Source: Bdellovibrionia bacterium (GTDB lineage: Bacteria > Bdellovibrionota > Bdellovibrionia > Bdellovibrionales > JAGQZY01). From it: a stretch of 64,000 nt of DNA. Under the pieces are notes generated by a model that saw only the letters and a list, made by a program, of their open reading frames with translations, was not told the DNA's origin and did not search any database. The translations under genes and the position numbers were made by a program. This document shows, one piece after another, positions 9,310-18,285 of the stretch (its first letter is position 1; every line of letters starts with the position of its first letter). Location of the stretch: positions 310,001 to 374,000 of the forward strand of contig JAUICP010000005.1 in assembly GCA_030427805.1 (NCBI GenBank), given 5' to 3'.

Positions 9310-10368
9310 ATGAGAACAATTATTGTTTCTCTTATTTATTTATTGAGTTTAGGTTTTCTTACCGCATGCGGTGAGAAAGAAACAAGTTACTCACTATTAC
9401 CCGATCAAGATGTCTTTGAGCAAAGTGCAAAAGAAGTCAGCGGAAAAATCGATATTCTTTGGGTTATCGATAATTCAGGCTCCATGGAAACGTCCCAACA
9501 AAATGTCGCAGATAATTTTCAGTCCTTTATAGAGCAATTTCAAACTAAGGGATTTGACTTCAACATCGCCGTAACAACTTCAGAGGCTTACCTCGATTAC
9601 TTCCAATCTGAAATTGATTATTCGCGATTTCGAGATGGAACTGATTTTACTGAGCACACGGGTGTGACCATTATTAATAAAGATACACCCGATTTAAGCG
9701 ACACCTTTATCACTAACATCCTCCAGGGTATTAGTGGAAACGGTGACGAGCGGGTTTTTCAAAGCATGAGAGCAGCCCTCGAAAACCAAGACAATTTAGA
9801 CGAAGGCTTTCCGCGAGAAGATTCCTTTTTGGCGGTAATTATTGTCAGTGATGAAGACGATTTTTCACACGATGGCTCTAACTTTCTGGGGGGGCAGTAC
9901 TCGAACCCAGATCTCCATTCCCACTTGGATTACGTATCGTTTCTCGATGGCATCACCAATTCTTCTCCTGGGCGACAAAACTACAGTGTCAATGCCATCG
10001 GAATTTGGGACGAAGATTGTCGCCTTGAACTCACAGATCTCTGGCCTGGTCGAAAAATTGGTTATCGAATGGGTGATCTCGTGGATGCTACTGAAGGAGT
10101 CAAAGGAAGTCTTTGTGACGACTTTGCTGGCACCCTTGAGGCGATCTCTGCCAGTATTATTACCCTGACGACTCAATTCTATATGTCGCGAGTTCCCGTC
10201 GAGAGCACCATCGAGATTATCGTTGATGGCGTCGAAGTTCCGAAGAGTAGCGAAAATGGCTGGTCCTACGACGAAATCAAGAATGCGATCATCTTCTCGG
10301 GAGACTATATTCCTGCTGCCGGTGCGGAGATTATCGTCAAATTTGACCCAGTAACGATTAAAGAATAA
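9310..10368 (+). CDS. VWA-domain lipoprotein
   Basis: I start at the ATG at 9310, preceded by a GGAAGAGGGGG purine run, because the product then begins with a proper lipoprotein signal (FLTAC, then GEKE). The mature protein contains a von Willebrand factor A domain: ILWVIDNSGSM about 45 residues in gives the DxSxS metal-ion-dependent adhesion site, and IIVSDEDDF lies near the expected later Asp. It is probably an outer-membrane or periplasmic protein that binds a ligand through a divalent metal. A GTG-started solute-binding-like gene follows after 59 bases. Confidence 0.88.
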   Translation: MRTIIVSLIYLLSLGFLTACGEKETSYSLLPDQDVFEQSAKEVSGKIDILWVIDNSGSMETSQQNVADNFQSFIEQFQTKGFDFNIAVTTSEAYLDYFQSEIDYSRFRDGTDFTEHTGVTIINKDTPDLSDTFITNILQGISGNGDERVFQSMRAALENQDNLDEGFPREDSFLAVIIVSDEDDFSHDGSNFLGGQYSNPDLHSHLDYVSFLDGITNSSPGRQNYSVNAIGIWDEDCRLELTDLWPGRKIGYRMGDLVDATEGVKGSLCDDFAGTLEAISASIITLTTQFYMSRVPVESTIEIIVDGVEVPKSSENGWSYDEIKNAIIFSGDYIPAAGAEIIVKFDPVTIKE

Positions 10369-10427
10369 TGCAACTAGGCATTTTCCTTTGATGACACAAT
10401 AGCCTCTCTTGTTAAAATCGAGGGGCT

Positions 10428-11507
10428 GTGGATTTAGCTCGAAGACTTATCATACTTTTAGTTCCCGTATTCTTCCTCACCGGTCTCTGGTGGGGATTAA
10501 AGGAATTTCGCTCGCAAAAGACCGTAGCCATCCAGTACAGTAAAAGTCTCAACGTCCTCCTTCCGAAGGGCCTCATTAACAAGCCGACCCAACGTCGCAT
10601 CGAACGGCAAAATGAAATCGGCCTCAATTTGATTGAAGCCGAGAGCCCTAAAGACCTTCTCTACCGACTCAAAGATTCGACCCAAAGCTATGATCTGATA
10701 TTTGCAATTTCAGACCAGGTCACATTTGCGGGACTCGGTGATATTTTTACGGATTTGCCACCTGAAAAAAATAAACTCATCGAGAGTCTCCACTCTGACT
10801 TTACATGGAACCCCGTTGACCCAGAAATGCAGTATACGATCCCCTTCTTTTGGTATTTGGAGGGTGTCTACGTACAAAAGAAATTTCTTGAGGAGAAAAA
10901 ACTGGGAACTGATTTTAGCTGGAAGGATCTTTACGGTCAGCTGGACAAGGACCACCAACTGATCATGCCTCGCCATTCGAAGAGCCTCCTCGATTTTCTT
11001 CTCCAAGCCGAGCAGCTCGAAGAAAAGTGGCTCAACCTATCCCAACCCGATTTCGCAAGAAAGCCCCTACGGGAAGCCCTTGAACGCATACAGATCAAGG
11101 AGGGCTTTAACATCGAAAGCCCCGCAGAAGAAGTCGTCGCGATCCTCTCTGCTGAGAACACCCAGCTCTCTGCCAAAGAAGACTGGCAATTTATTCTGCC
11201 AAAAAACAAGTCCAATCTTCGAGAAATTCTCGTGGGCATCGCTCGAGAAACCATTTATCCGCAAAAAGCCTTTGGCGTGATGCAGTCTCTGAGCGATGTA
11301 AAAACCAATTATGGGATCACCCAGTTTTCTCAGTTTTCTAGCACCATAAAGGCCATGGTGGATTCAGATCTCCCTGCCCATAAGAAGCCCACAGCTTTGC
11401 GCAAGTACCCACTCCCCCGTGTTAATCACTCTGTAACACAGAATACAGAACTCTTGGGCTGGGAGCGAATGCTCGATTCAATTATTGAAGAGAAAAAGGC
11501 TAACTAA
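10428..11507 (+). CDS. Periplasmic solute-binding-like protein (PotD/type 2 fold)
   Basis: A 359-residue protein that starts with GTG after a GAGGGG ribosome site. An N-terminal hydrophobic segment (residues 5-22) acts as a signal or membrane anchor. The body resembles type 2 periplasmic binding proteins of the spermidine/putrescine class (YDLIFAISDQ, YTIPFFWYLEGV, YNLR-like region). No permease or ATPase gene lies nearby, so the ligand and partners are unknown. It may be co-transcribed with the VWA lipoprotein upstream. Confidence 0.7.
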   Translation: MDLARRLIILLVPVFFLTGLWWGLKEFRSQKTVAIQYSKSLNVLLPKGLINKPTQRRIERQNEIGLNLIEAESPKDLLYRLKDSTQSYDLIFAISDQVTFAGLGDIFTDLPPEKNKLIESLHSDFTWNPVDPEMQYTIPFFWYLEGVYVQKKFLEEKKLGTDFSWKDLYGQLDKDHQLIMPRHSKSLLDFLLQAEQLEEKWLNLSQPDFARKPLREALERIQIKEGFNIESPAEEVVAILSAENTQLSAKEDWQFILPKNKSNLREILVGIARETIYPQKAFGVMQSLSDVKTNYGITQFSQFSSTIKAMVDSDLPAHKKPTALRKYPLPRVNHSVTQNTELLGWERMLDSIIEEKKAN

Positions 11508-11510
11508 GAT

Positions 11511-12038
11511 CTAATTCATTCTCGAAATGAGTTGGGTTGAAACATTGGTACCCGTGGGATTGTCGATCGCTTGCCCCAAATTACTTTGGTCGACGCCGTA
11601 TATTTTCACTCGAATTTGATAGTCTTGGGTGTCGAGATTCATGCTTCCCACATTAACCTGAATCCAAAATCGACCAATGTCATTACAGTTACTGGTGGCA
11701 TCGGTTTCGCCAAGGTGAACGGCACCTGTGGCCGTAAGAAGCGTATATGTGATTCTGTTTAAATCATAATTGCCGGCATCGCAAAAGCCAGAAACATCAA
11801 TTACATTATTTCCAGTGGGAACATCGATACTACTGTTAGCGATACTAATAGAAATTGCATTCTTGTCTTTGTAGCATTGCTTGTCCACAAGACATGAGGC
11901 ATCTTGGTTGCTCGAAGTACCGGTCGTCCTTTTCTGTGAAAGACCAATCCCTTCAGAAGCTCCCCCACAGTTTTGGAAGGAGATTAAGCAGACTCCTGCA
12001 AGCATCATCATTAAAGTTAAGTGCAAATCTTTATTCAT
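11511..12038 (-). CDS. Lipoprotein with FQNC lipobox, unknown function
   Basis: The start is taken as the ATG at 12038, since the upstream in-frame extension to 12131 would place about 31 charged residues before the signal peptide. The product (175 residues) begins with a signal ending LISFQNC, then GGAS. The mature part has several Cys residues and looks like a small beta-sandwich domain. No family is recognised. It is convergent with the preceding gene, only three bases from its stop, with no room for a separate terminator. Confidence 0.75.
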   Translation of the reverse strand: MNKDLHLTLMMMLAGVCLISFQNCGGASEGIGLSQKRTTGTSSNQDASCLVDKQCYKDKNAISISIANSSIDVPTGNNVIDVSGFCDAGNYDLNRITYTLLTATGAVHLGETDATSNCNDIGRFWIQVNVGSMNLDTQDYQIRVKIYGVDQSNLGQAIDNPTGTNVSTQLISRMN

Positions 12039-12228
12039 ATTTAGCTTCTTATTCTTTTTCTTAGACGAATCCTGCCCCATATATAGACTTATCGACCCTA
12101 TTTCACGAGACTGAAGCCTATTTTGTCTCATTCTTGTTTTTTTTTCAGTGAGCTTCTGAGGTCAAACTGAAGTAACGAAGACCAATATTAAATTGTATCG
12201 AAATGATACATGTTTTATATCCTATTCT

Positions 12229-13794
12229 ATGTTGAAAATAGCCGTCCACCTCTTCTCAGCCCTTATTATTAGTTCCCCGCTCCTGGTGGTTTCAATTCCA
12301 TTGAAGGCCAAGCAGAAGGCGGATACGAGCTTCTCGTTCCACCTCATGCAAGAACCCCATAAATTGGACCCAGCTCTCTACCGAAGCTCTGCCTCGAGCT
12401 ACTTTTTTTCAAATATTCATCGGGGTCTTTATCGTTACGACAACGAACGGGGCTTGATCCCCGAGGGGGCTAAGTCCTGCAACTGGATCAATCCCAAAAA
12501 ACTACTATGTCGCTTAAACAGTAACATTCGATGGAGCGATGGAAAATCTGTCACCGCAGAAGAATACATTCGCGGTTTTCATCATCTTATCAATCCTGAA
12601 ACCATTGCCCCAAGGGCGAATCTTTTATTTCGCCTTAAAAACGCCAAAGAAATCTATACAAAGAAGCTCGCCCCAGGTCAGCTCGGTGTCAGCAGCCCCC
12701 AGAGTGATCAACTCATTTTTGAATTTGCAGAAAAGGACCGAGAGTTTATTCATAAACTGAGTTCTAATGCCATTATCCCGCGAAGAAACCTAAAAACCAT
12801 TCAAACGAAGGACCTCAAGACTTTACCCGTCAACGGCCCTTATCGAGTTAAAAATTGGGTGCCCGGGCAGAAACTCACACTTGAGGCAAATCCCTACTAC
12901 CCCTTTGGCAACAAGAATCGACCCAATGTCGATGTCTATTTTATCGAAGACGACAAAACAGCCCTTCGCTTTTACAAAAGCGGCAAACTTAAATTCCTTC
13001 GAAGACTTCCCAGTGGACTCATTGATACTTATAAAAAAAGTCCTGAGTTTTTACAGTTACCCGTGGCCCGTTTTGATTATATTGGTTTTGGCCCAAGACT
13101 TATGAACCGCCCTCAACTGCGTAAGGCCATGAGTTTAGCCCTGAACTACCAAGAGTTAAAAGATCTCTACAGTGCCCTAGGCAGACCCGGGTGCCCGAGT
13201 ATACCGGCCCGTTACATGGATAAAGTCCCGTGTCACAAATTCCAATTAAAAGCCGCCAAAGAAGCCTTTGCTCAATACAAAAAGGGCACCTCACTTAAGG
13301 GCCTCAAGTTTGGTTTTTCTAAAATGGGAGGAGAGGACGTCCGTAGAGGGATGGAGTGGATTCAAGATCAGTGGCTCAAAAACTTAGGTTTGAAAACAAT
13401 TCTCGACCCAACCGAGCAAGGAGTTTATCTCTATCAACTGGCAAACTCTCCACCTGACCTCTTTAGAAAAGGTGTTGGCTTGGATCGTCCGACCTGCCTG
13501 GCCGCTCTAGAAACCTTTTCTAAGAAAGGTTCAGAAAATTTTATTCGACTCAATAACGAAGACTACGAAGAAATTATTTCGAAACTCGATCTCGAGCGAA
13601 GCAGCAAAAAACAAAAAAAACTCTGTCGACAAGCCGTCGAAATTCTTATCGACAATCACCTGCTGATTCCCATGGGCGAAATCCATTTTAGTCTTCTCGT
13701 AGATCCACGCTTCACCGGCTGGAAGCTCAACGAAATGAATCAGCTCGATCTGACTGATCTGCGCTTCGACCCCACGAAAAAGGAAAAGCCTTAG
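12229..13794 (+). CDS. Peptide-binding protein, ABC-transporter SBP family 5 (OppA/DppA-like)
   Basis: The start is uncertain: ATG at 12229 gives a product with a proper signal peptide, while the frame stays open to 12193. The mature protein matches family 5 extracellular solute-binding proteins: HKLDPALYRSS, a Trp/Ser/Asp motif IRWSDGKSVTAEEYI and the VNGPYRVKNW segment. These bind oligopeptides or nickel for an ABC importer. No importer genes accompany it. It is followed after one base by the SDR gene, so the two are likely co-transcribed even though their jobs seem unrelated. Confidence 0.88.
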   Translation: MLKIAVHLFSALIISSPLLVVSIPLKAKQKADTSFSFHLMQEPHKLDPALYRSSASSYFFSNIHRGLYRYDNERGLIPEGAKSCNWINPKKLLCRLNSNIRWSDGKSVTAEEYIRGFHHLINPETIAPRANLLFRLKNAKEIYTKKLAPGQLGVSSPQSDQLIFEFAEKDREFIHKLSSNAIIPRRNLKTIQTKDLKTLPVNGPYRVKNWVPGQKLTLEANPYYPFGNKNRPNVDVYFIEDDKTALRFYKSGKLKFLRRLPSGLIDTYKKSPEFLQLPVARFDYIGFGPRLMNRPQLRKAMSLALNYQELKDLYSALGRPGCPSIPARYMDKVPCHKFQLKAAKEAFAQYKKGTSLKGLKFGFSKMGGEDVRRGMEWIQDQWLKNLGLKTILDPTEQGVYLYQLANSPPDLFRKGVGLDRPTCLAALETFSKKGSENFIRLNNEDYEEIISKLDLERSSKKQKKLCRQAVEILIDNHLLIPMGEIHFSLLVDPRFTGWKLNEMNQLDLTDLRFDPTKKEKP

Positions 13795-13795
13795 C

Positions 13796-14557
13796 ATGAA
13801 AGAAACAGTGTTTTTGACCGGAGCAGGTAGCGGCATAGGTAAAGCCATCGCTAAAAAATTGAGTGCGGACGGCTATGACTTGGTACTCATTGGACGTCGC
13901 CTCAACAAACTCCAAGAAACAGCAACAGAAATCAATAGGCCATCTGAATGCCTCGAACTGGATCTCTCCCTAGGAAGTCAAATAGTAACAGACACAGTCA
14001 AGTCGTGGATTCAAGATCACAGCGAAAACCAAGTTATTGGCCTCGTTAATAACGCCGGACAATTTCTTCGCTCTCCCTTTGGTGACGATCAGGATGACTG
14101 GGACCTTTTGTTTCAGGTCAACCTAATGGGGCCCGTTAACTTGACCCGAGCCCTGTGGCCCCACTTTCAAAAAAATCGAGAGGGTCGCATCGTAAATATT
14201 TCTTCAAATCTCGGACAAACTCCAGTGGCGGGAACTTCAGCCTATTCGGCTTTAAAGGCAGCTCTCGATAACTTCACAAAATGTCTCGCCCTCGAAGGAG
14301 GAGCTTTTAATATTAGAGTCAATTCCGTTGCTCCTGGTCTTGTGGACACACCGATCCACGATTTCCATCAAAAAGACGATTCGGGCTCACTACAGCTAAA
14401 AGCGGCCCTCCATGGAATGCATCCCCTGTCTCGGATGGGTCAAGCCGAAGACATTGCCGGAGCGGTCTCTTACTTTCTCAATCCCAATAACTCGTGGACG
14501 ACCGGAGCTATTCTCAACGTAGACGGCGGCTTAAGTCTCACCTCAAAGGATCCCTAA
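13796..14557 (+). CDS. Short-chain dehydrogenase/reductase
   Basis: A 253-residue classical SDR: TGAGSGIG nucleotide-binding motif at residues 8-15, NNAG, the catalytic Ser (VNISS) and the YxxxK pair (AYSALK), plus NVDGG near the C-terminus. The stop codon is directly followed by the ATG of the 6-pyruvoyl-tetrahydropterin synthase gene. That tight link suggests a pterin substrate, that is, a sepiapterin-reductase-like role in tetrahydrobiopterin synthesis. This is inference from context; the sequence alone fits many SDR functions. Confidence 0.9.
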   Translation: MKETVFLTGAGSGIGKAIAKKLSADGYDLVLIGRRLNKLQETATEINRPSECLELDLSLGSQIVTDTVKSWIQDHSENQVIGLVNNAGQFLRSPFGDDQDDWDLLFQVNLMGPVNLTRALWPHFQKNREGRIVNISSNLGQTPVAGTSAYSALKAALDNFTKCLALEGGAFNIRVNSVAPGLVDTPIHDFHQKDDSGSLQLKAALHGMHPLSRMGQAEDIAGAVSYFLNPNNSWTTGAILNVDGGLSLTSKDP

Positions 14558-14986
14558 ATGAATTCAGAAAAGGAAGTACGCCTTTCGCGAAAGGTCTATT
14601 TTTCGAGCGCTCACTTCTATAAGTCTGATCAATTGAGCCCAGAAGAAAATGAAAAAAAATTTGGTGCCTGCTATTCTGAGAACGAATATGGACACGGACA
14701 TAATTACGTCCTTGAAGTAGAACTTCAAGGACGACCAGATCCCGTCAGTGGCCTTGTCGTGAATCTTATTGATGTCGATAAAGTTCTTAAAAACATTATA
14801 GGTGAATTAGATCACAAGCATCTCAATCACGAAGTTTCACACTTTAAAACTGTTATACCGACAACAGAAAACATTGCCCTTTATCTAGGCAGCAAACTAA
14901 AACCTCAAGTCGATTCTCTAAAAGTGAAAATAGTTAAACTAAGACTTTATGAAGAAGAGGATATTTGGGTGGATATTTTTCTCTAA
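14558..14986 (+). CDS. 6-pyruvoyl-tetrahydropterin synthase / QueD family
   Basis: A 142-residue protein of the PTPS/QueD fold. The zinc ligands are visible: His in FSSAHFY and the two His of GHGHNY, with the catalytic Cys in FGACYS just before. PTTENIALYL holds the substrate-binding Glu region, and LDHKHLNH is typical of the family. The enzyme acts on dihydroneopterin triphosphate. The adjoining SDR favours 6-pyruvoyl-tetrahydropterin (biopterin) synthesis over queuosine synthesis, as no other que genes are nearby. Its start directly abuts the SDR stop. Confidence 0.88.
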   Translation: MNSEKEVRLSRKVYFSSAHFYKSDQLSPEENEKKFGACYSENEYGHGHNYVLEVELQGRPDPVSGLVVNLIDVDKVLKNIIGELDHKHLNHEVSHFKTVIPTTENIALYLGSKLKPQVDSLKVKIVKLRLYEEEDIWVDIFL

Positions 14987-15086
14987 TTGAAACACTATGA
15001 CCTCGAACCGCGCGTTAATATCAAAGGACTTCGTTTAGTTCATAAATGGGCTTTACTTAAATTCCGATAAACATATCGGGAGATTT

Positions 15087-15551
15087 ATGCTTTTAGCGGG
15101 CTTCATTCTCATTTTGCTCAGTTATTGTTTGGGACACTTTTTTGCCCAAATGCGCCCTCCTATGTCCAAAAAACAGATGGACAAAAAAACTCCCGTGCTA
15201 CTCCACTCTTCAATGGCTTTCACCAAACTCGAAGAAATGCTTCGCGAAGAATTTAAACCAGAGTTTAAAGGTAAAAAGATTCGGCTCAGGCATAGTGAAC
15301 CAGGTTATTTAGTTTTTCTAGAAAAATCGAGATGGGATCACTGGGGCTATTTTTATGGGATTCAAATATTTCCTCAAAATCGAGAAAGTCTCGGCTCCGA
15401 AATTAAAGTTCATTTCGAATCACGTCTTATATCTACAGGAAGTGATAAAAAGCACTATCTCAATTTTCAAGAACAACTCGAACACTTCGTCAATCACCAT
15501 GAACTCGATGGTGAAATCAAAAAAAAATTGGGCCAAGAAAAGTCTTCATAG
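15087..15551 (+). CDS. Single-pass membrane protein, unknown function
   Basis: A 154-residue protein with one N-terminal membrane segment (about residues 2-20) followed by a soluble, charged domain. No signal cleavage site is obvious, so it is probably anchored in the inner membrane. No family is recognised. It lies 100 bases after the PTPS gene and converges with the secreted-protein gene at 15607. Confidence 0.65.
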   Translation: MLLAGFILILLSYCLGHFFAQMRPPMSKKQMDKKTPVLLHSSMAFTKLEEMLREEFKPEFKGKKIRLRHSEPGYLVFLEKSRWDHWGYFYGIQIFPQNRESLGSEIKVHFESRLISTGSDKKHYLNFQEQLEHFVNHHELDGEIKKKLGQEKSS

Positions 15552-15606
15552 GCCCAACTTAAGATCACCTCGATATTCTTAGATGCTATACATTTAACTA
15601 CAAGAG

Positions 15607-16353
15607 CTAGTTCGCCGCTTGATTGCTTCCTGCTTCGTCTGGATAACTATAGGTCGTAACGGCATCTAGGTCTTTCCAATCGTCTCCCTTTTTAATCTTC
15701 GGAGCGACTCGACCTTTAATTCGAAGCATTCTCTTTTTTTCAACGTCATAAGTGATCGTCAAATCGTCAACTAATTGGCGAATGAGCCAGCTCGTCGGGT
15801 TCATAACGACATTCATGAGTTTTTTTCCATTTTCTTCGTACTCTCTATTTTTAAAGAAGCGAAAACCAACAGTTTCTTTCCGGTGCCAAACTCCAAAGCG
15901 AAACTTCACTTTGTCACCTTTGAGGAGTTTTTCCCAATTGGCATTCAGCATTAGGTTTTTTGAAAGAGTTGGGCCAACGATAAGACGTGGATCCATGTCT
16001 TCTTTGTCAGTTTTAGTTTTTCCATCTTTGTCGGTGACAGAAAATAGAATTTTTCCATCTTTAACAAGAATTTGTGCCTTCTCGCCAGTTTGCTTTTGGT
16101 CCACCTTGTAGGATTGAACCATGTTACCCTTCACTTCCCCTGTCTCAATGACCGCTGGAGTTCCATCGGGATAGGTGTAGGTACTCGTGAAAGTCCAATT
16201 TTCTCCCTCAAACTTTGTTTCAGACTTAAAATTAAAAAGGAGTTTATCGGTCGCCATGTCTCTAACTTCACCCATAGTCACTTTGGTCTCGGCTAGGATC
16301 GAACCGCTAAACAACATCATTGCTAAAATCGTGAAAACGCTTTTTTTGAGCAC
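15607..16353 (-). CDS. Secreted/periplasmic protein, unknown function
   Basis: A 248-residue protein with a cleavable signal peptide (hydrophobic core residues 5-18, likely cut after ILA). The mature domain alternates short beta-like stretches rich in Thr, Lys and Tyr, and has no cysteine. It could be a lipid-binding beta-barrel or clam-like fold, but I recognise no family. Its promoter shares the 104-base gap with the divergent pseudouridine synthase gene. Confidence 0.72.
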   Translation of the reverse strand: MLKKSVFTILAMMLFSGSILAETKVTMGEVRDMATDKLLFNFKSETKFEGENWTFTSTYTYPDGTPAVIETGEVKGNMVQSYKVDQKQTGEKAQILVKDGKILFSVTDKDGKTKTDKEDMDPRLIVGPTLSKNLMLNANWEKLLKGDKVKFRFGVWHRKETVGFRFFKNREYEENGKKLMNVVMNPTSWLIRQLVDDLTITYDVEKKRMLRIKGRVAPKIKKGDDWKDLDAVTTYSYPDEAGSNQAAN

Positions 16354-16457
16354 TTTTAGCCCCCCTGATAAAATAGAAGTTTTTCAAAAGTGAGTGTAGC
16401 AGCCCGATCCGGGAAGTAAAGCCTTCAAGTCGGGAAAAAACGGTGCTATGAAGCCCT

Positions 16458-17324
16458 ATGAAGAAATCGTCCCCGCCAAAGAAGTCGGCCCCAACGAGAA
16501 AAAATAGCAAAAGACGCCCCGGCCCCCAATCTGGCGCAAAAAAATCGACTCAGCCCGTGGTCCGTAAAACTGCGGATTCACAGCCAAGTCTCCTTCTCGA
16601 CGAAAGCATTCGCCTCTCAAAACTCATGTCCGAGCGCGGCCTTTGTTCAAGGCGCGAAGCGGACCGGTTTATTGAAAAGGGCCTGGTTGAGGTTAATGGT
16701 GAGGTCATTAATGAATTAGGGACTAAGGTGACTCGGAGGGATTCTGTGCGCCTCCTGGAGCAGGCCTTGGCGCACCAGGACAAGCTCCTCACCATAATTA
16801 TCAATAAACCGATTGGTTACGTTTCTTCCCAGCCTGAAGATGGATACAAAGCAGCAATGGAGCTGATTCTCCCTGGAAACTGCTTTGGTGACGAAAAGTA
16901 TTCCTGGAAAGATTCCAGGTGTATTGGCCTCGCTCCAGCGGGACGACTCGACATCGATTCCAAGGGCTTACTGATTCTGACTCAAGACGGACGCCTTGCT
17001 AAGAAAATCATCGGTGAAAATTCCGAAATCGAAAAAGAGTACCTTGTGCGTATTGATCGCAAACTTTCTGAAGAAGAGATCGATTTACTACGTGAAGGAT
17101 TAGAACTCGATGGAAAGAAGTTAAAGCGCGCGGAAGTTGAAGTCCTCAATAAAGACCAACTAAAAATGGTTTTGCGCGAGGGTAAGAAACGACAAATTCG
17201 TCGCATGATTGAATTAGTCGGCGCAAAAGTGACTGGCCTTAAGCGCGTTCGAATTGGCCAACTCAAACTGGGCCAGCTTCCCGAAGGCCAGTGGCGCCTC
17301 CTGGAACCCGACGAAACCGTTTAG
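16458..17324 (+). CDS. rRNA pseudouridine synthase, RluB/RluF type
   Basis: A 288-residue protein. After a basic, low-complexity N-terminus (residues 1-45) comes an S4 RNA-binding domain ([20 protein letters not shown]) and an RsuA-family catalytic domain with the diagnostic [12 protein letters not shown], whose Asp is the nucleophile. [10 protein letters not shown] and EKEYLV are family motifs. It converts a uridine in 23S rRNA to pseudouridine; RluF-like by its overall pattern, though the exact site cannot be told from sequence. Its TAG stop lies inside a repeat element. Confidence 0.92.
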   Translation: MKKSSPPKKSAPTRKNSKRRPGPQSGAKKSTQPVVRKTADSQPSLLLDESIRLSKLMSERGLCSRREADRFIEKGLVEVNGEVINELGTKVTRRDSVRLLEQALAHQDKLLTIIINKPIGYVSSQPEDGYKAAMELILPGNCFGDEKYSWKDSRCIGLAPAGRLDIDSKGLLILTQDGRLAKKIIGENSEIEKEYLVRIDRKLSEEEIDLLREGLELDGKKLKRAEVEVLNKDQLKMVLREGKKRQIRRMIELVGAKVTGLKRVRIGQLKLGQLPEGQWRLLEPDETV

Positions 17325-17420
17325 GTGCCTGGCACCTACTGGTACTCCCCATCCCCAAAAGGTAATTGGTACCTACTTGCCGCACTCCATCCCCAAAAGG
17401 TGCTTGGTACCTACTTGCCG
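17323..17420. repeat. Three tandem degenerate copies of a TAGGTRCC hairpin repeat
   Basis: Three units of about 38 bases fill the gap between the convergent pseudouridine synthase and DUF455 genes. The first holds a perfect palindrome AGGTGCC-T-GGCACCT (17323-17337). The next two share a 33-base block (17350-17382 and 17388-17420) with two mismatches. On the minus strand each unit reads TAGGTACC, a few bases, ACCTTTT, like a small hairpin with a T run. Both flanking genes use the TAG in TAGGTRCC as their stop codon. A fourth relative is at 24858. Confidence 0.85.
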
Positions 17421-18217
17421 ATCAGCTTGGCTCGCTCCGCTTCTAGGACATCGATTTCAAAATCGCTGAAACCGGCCTTCTTTCGAACCTGACGATTGAT
17501 TTTCTCCCGTCGGGGAATGACTTTATAAATCAAAGCCATTTGCTTCTTAAAAAGGTCCTGTTCATCGACCCCAAATTCTCGACAAAGTTTTCGGTACCAC
17601 TGACTCCCAAAATCGACATGACCAATCTCTTCAGACACAATCATGCGCAAGGTTTGATCCACTTGTTTTTGGGTGGAGTTATTTTGTAGTTTTCGCAAAA
17701 GGGTATCGCCAGCATCAAGCCCTGAACCTTCTAAGTACCGATGAACAATTAATATTCGCTCAAGAAGGTCATTCTCACTGGAGGTCGCTTGCCAAAGACC
17801 ACAATGCACCGCCCAATTCCCCCAGGTAAAACCAAGACTCTCCATTGAATCTAAACACGAATTCAAATGCCTGGCTTCATCGAGGGCAATCTCAACCAGC
17901 CGCTCGCGAAAAGCCCGCGGGGCTTCCGGAAACTCACTCAAGGTTCTTAGCGCCAGCTCATAGGCCTGAAGTTCAATACTCGCTAAGTCGTGAAGGAGGC
18001 GGGCTTGAGCTTCTTTTTGCGAAAAACCCTTTTTGGCTGGAAGCTCAGAGGGCAGGCAAATTTCCACATCTCGACCGGGCATTTCGGGAACCTGCAACTG
18101 ACCTCCATCGAGAAGAAAATGGCAAACTTCCCCTGCCCTAGCGATCTTATCGCGAGTCGATGGACCCTGTATGAAGCGAGCGAGGTTCTGCGCTCCCTCA
18201 ATATCATTATTTTGCAT
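17411..18217 (-). CDS. DUF455 ferritin-like protein
   Basis: A ferritin-like alpha-helical protein of the DUF455 family. EIALDEARH and VSEEIGHVDFG supply the ExxH pairs expected of a di-iron or related metal site. Family function is not established; it is sometimes placed near tRNA-modification or metal enzymes. The frame stays open upstream to a TTG at 18256, but the first ATG is at 18217, and I use that. It is divergent from yebC, 68 bases away. Its TAG stop is embedded in the hairpin repeat at 17323-17420. Confidence 0.85.
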   Translation of the reverse strand: MQNNDIEGAQNLARFIQGPSTRDKIARAGEVCHFLLDGGQLQVPEMPGRDVEICLPSELPAKKGFSQKEAQARLLHDLASIELQAYELALRTLSEFPEAPRAFRERLVEIALDEARHLNSCLDSMESLGFTWGNWAVHCGLWQATSSENDLLERILIVHRYLEGSGLDAGDTLLRKLQNNSTQKQVDQTLRMIVSEEIGHVDFGSQWYRKLCREFGVDEQDLFKKQMALIYKVIPRREKINRQVRKKAGFSDFEIDVLEAERAKLIGK

Positions 18218-18285
18218 AGCGAAATTTACCCCATGCCCCTTTCGCGGGCGTGACAAGGCCCAGGCTTTTATTTAATTTGTCACCC

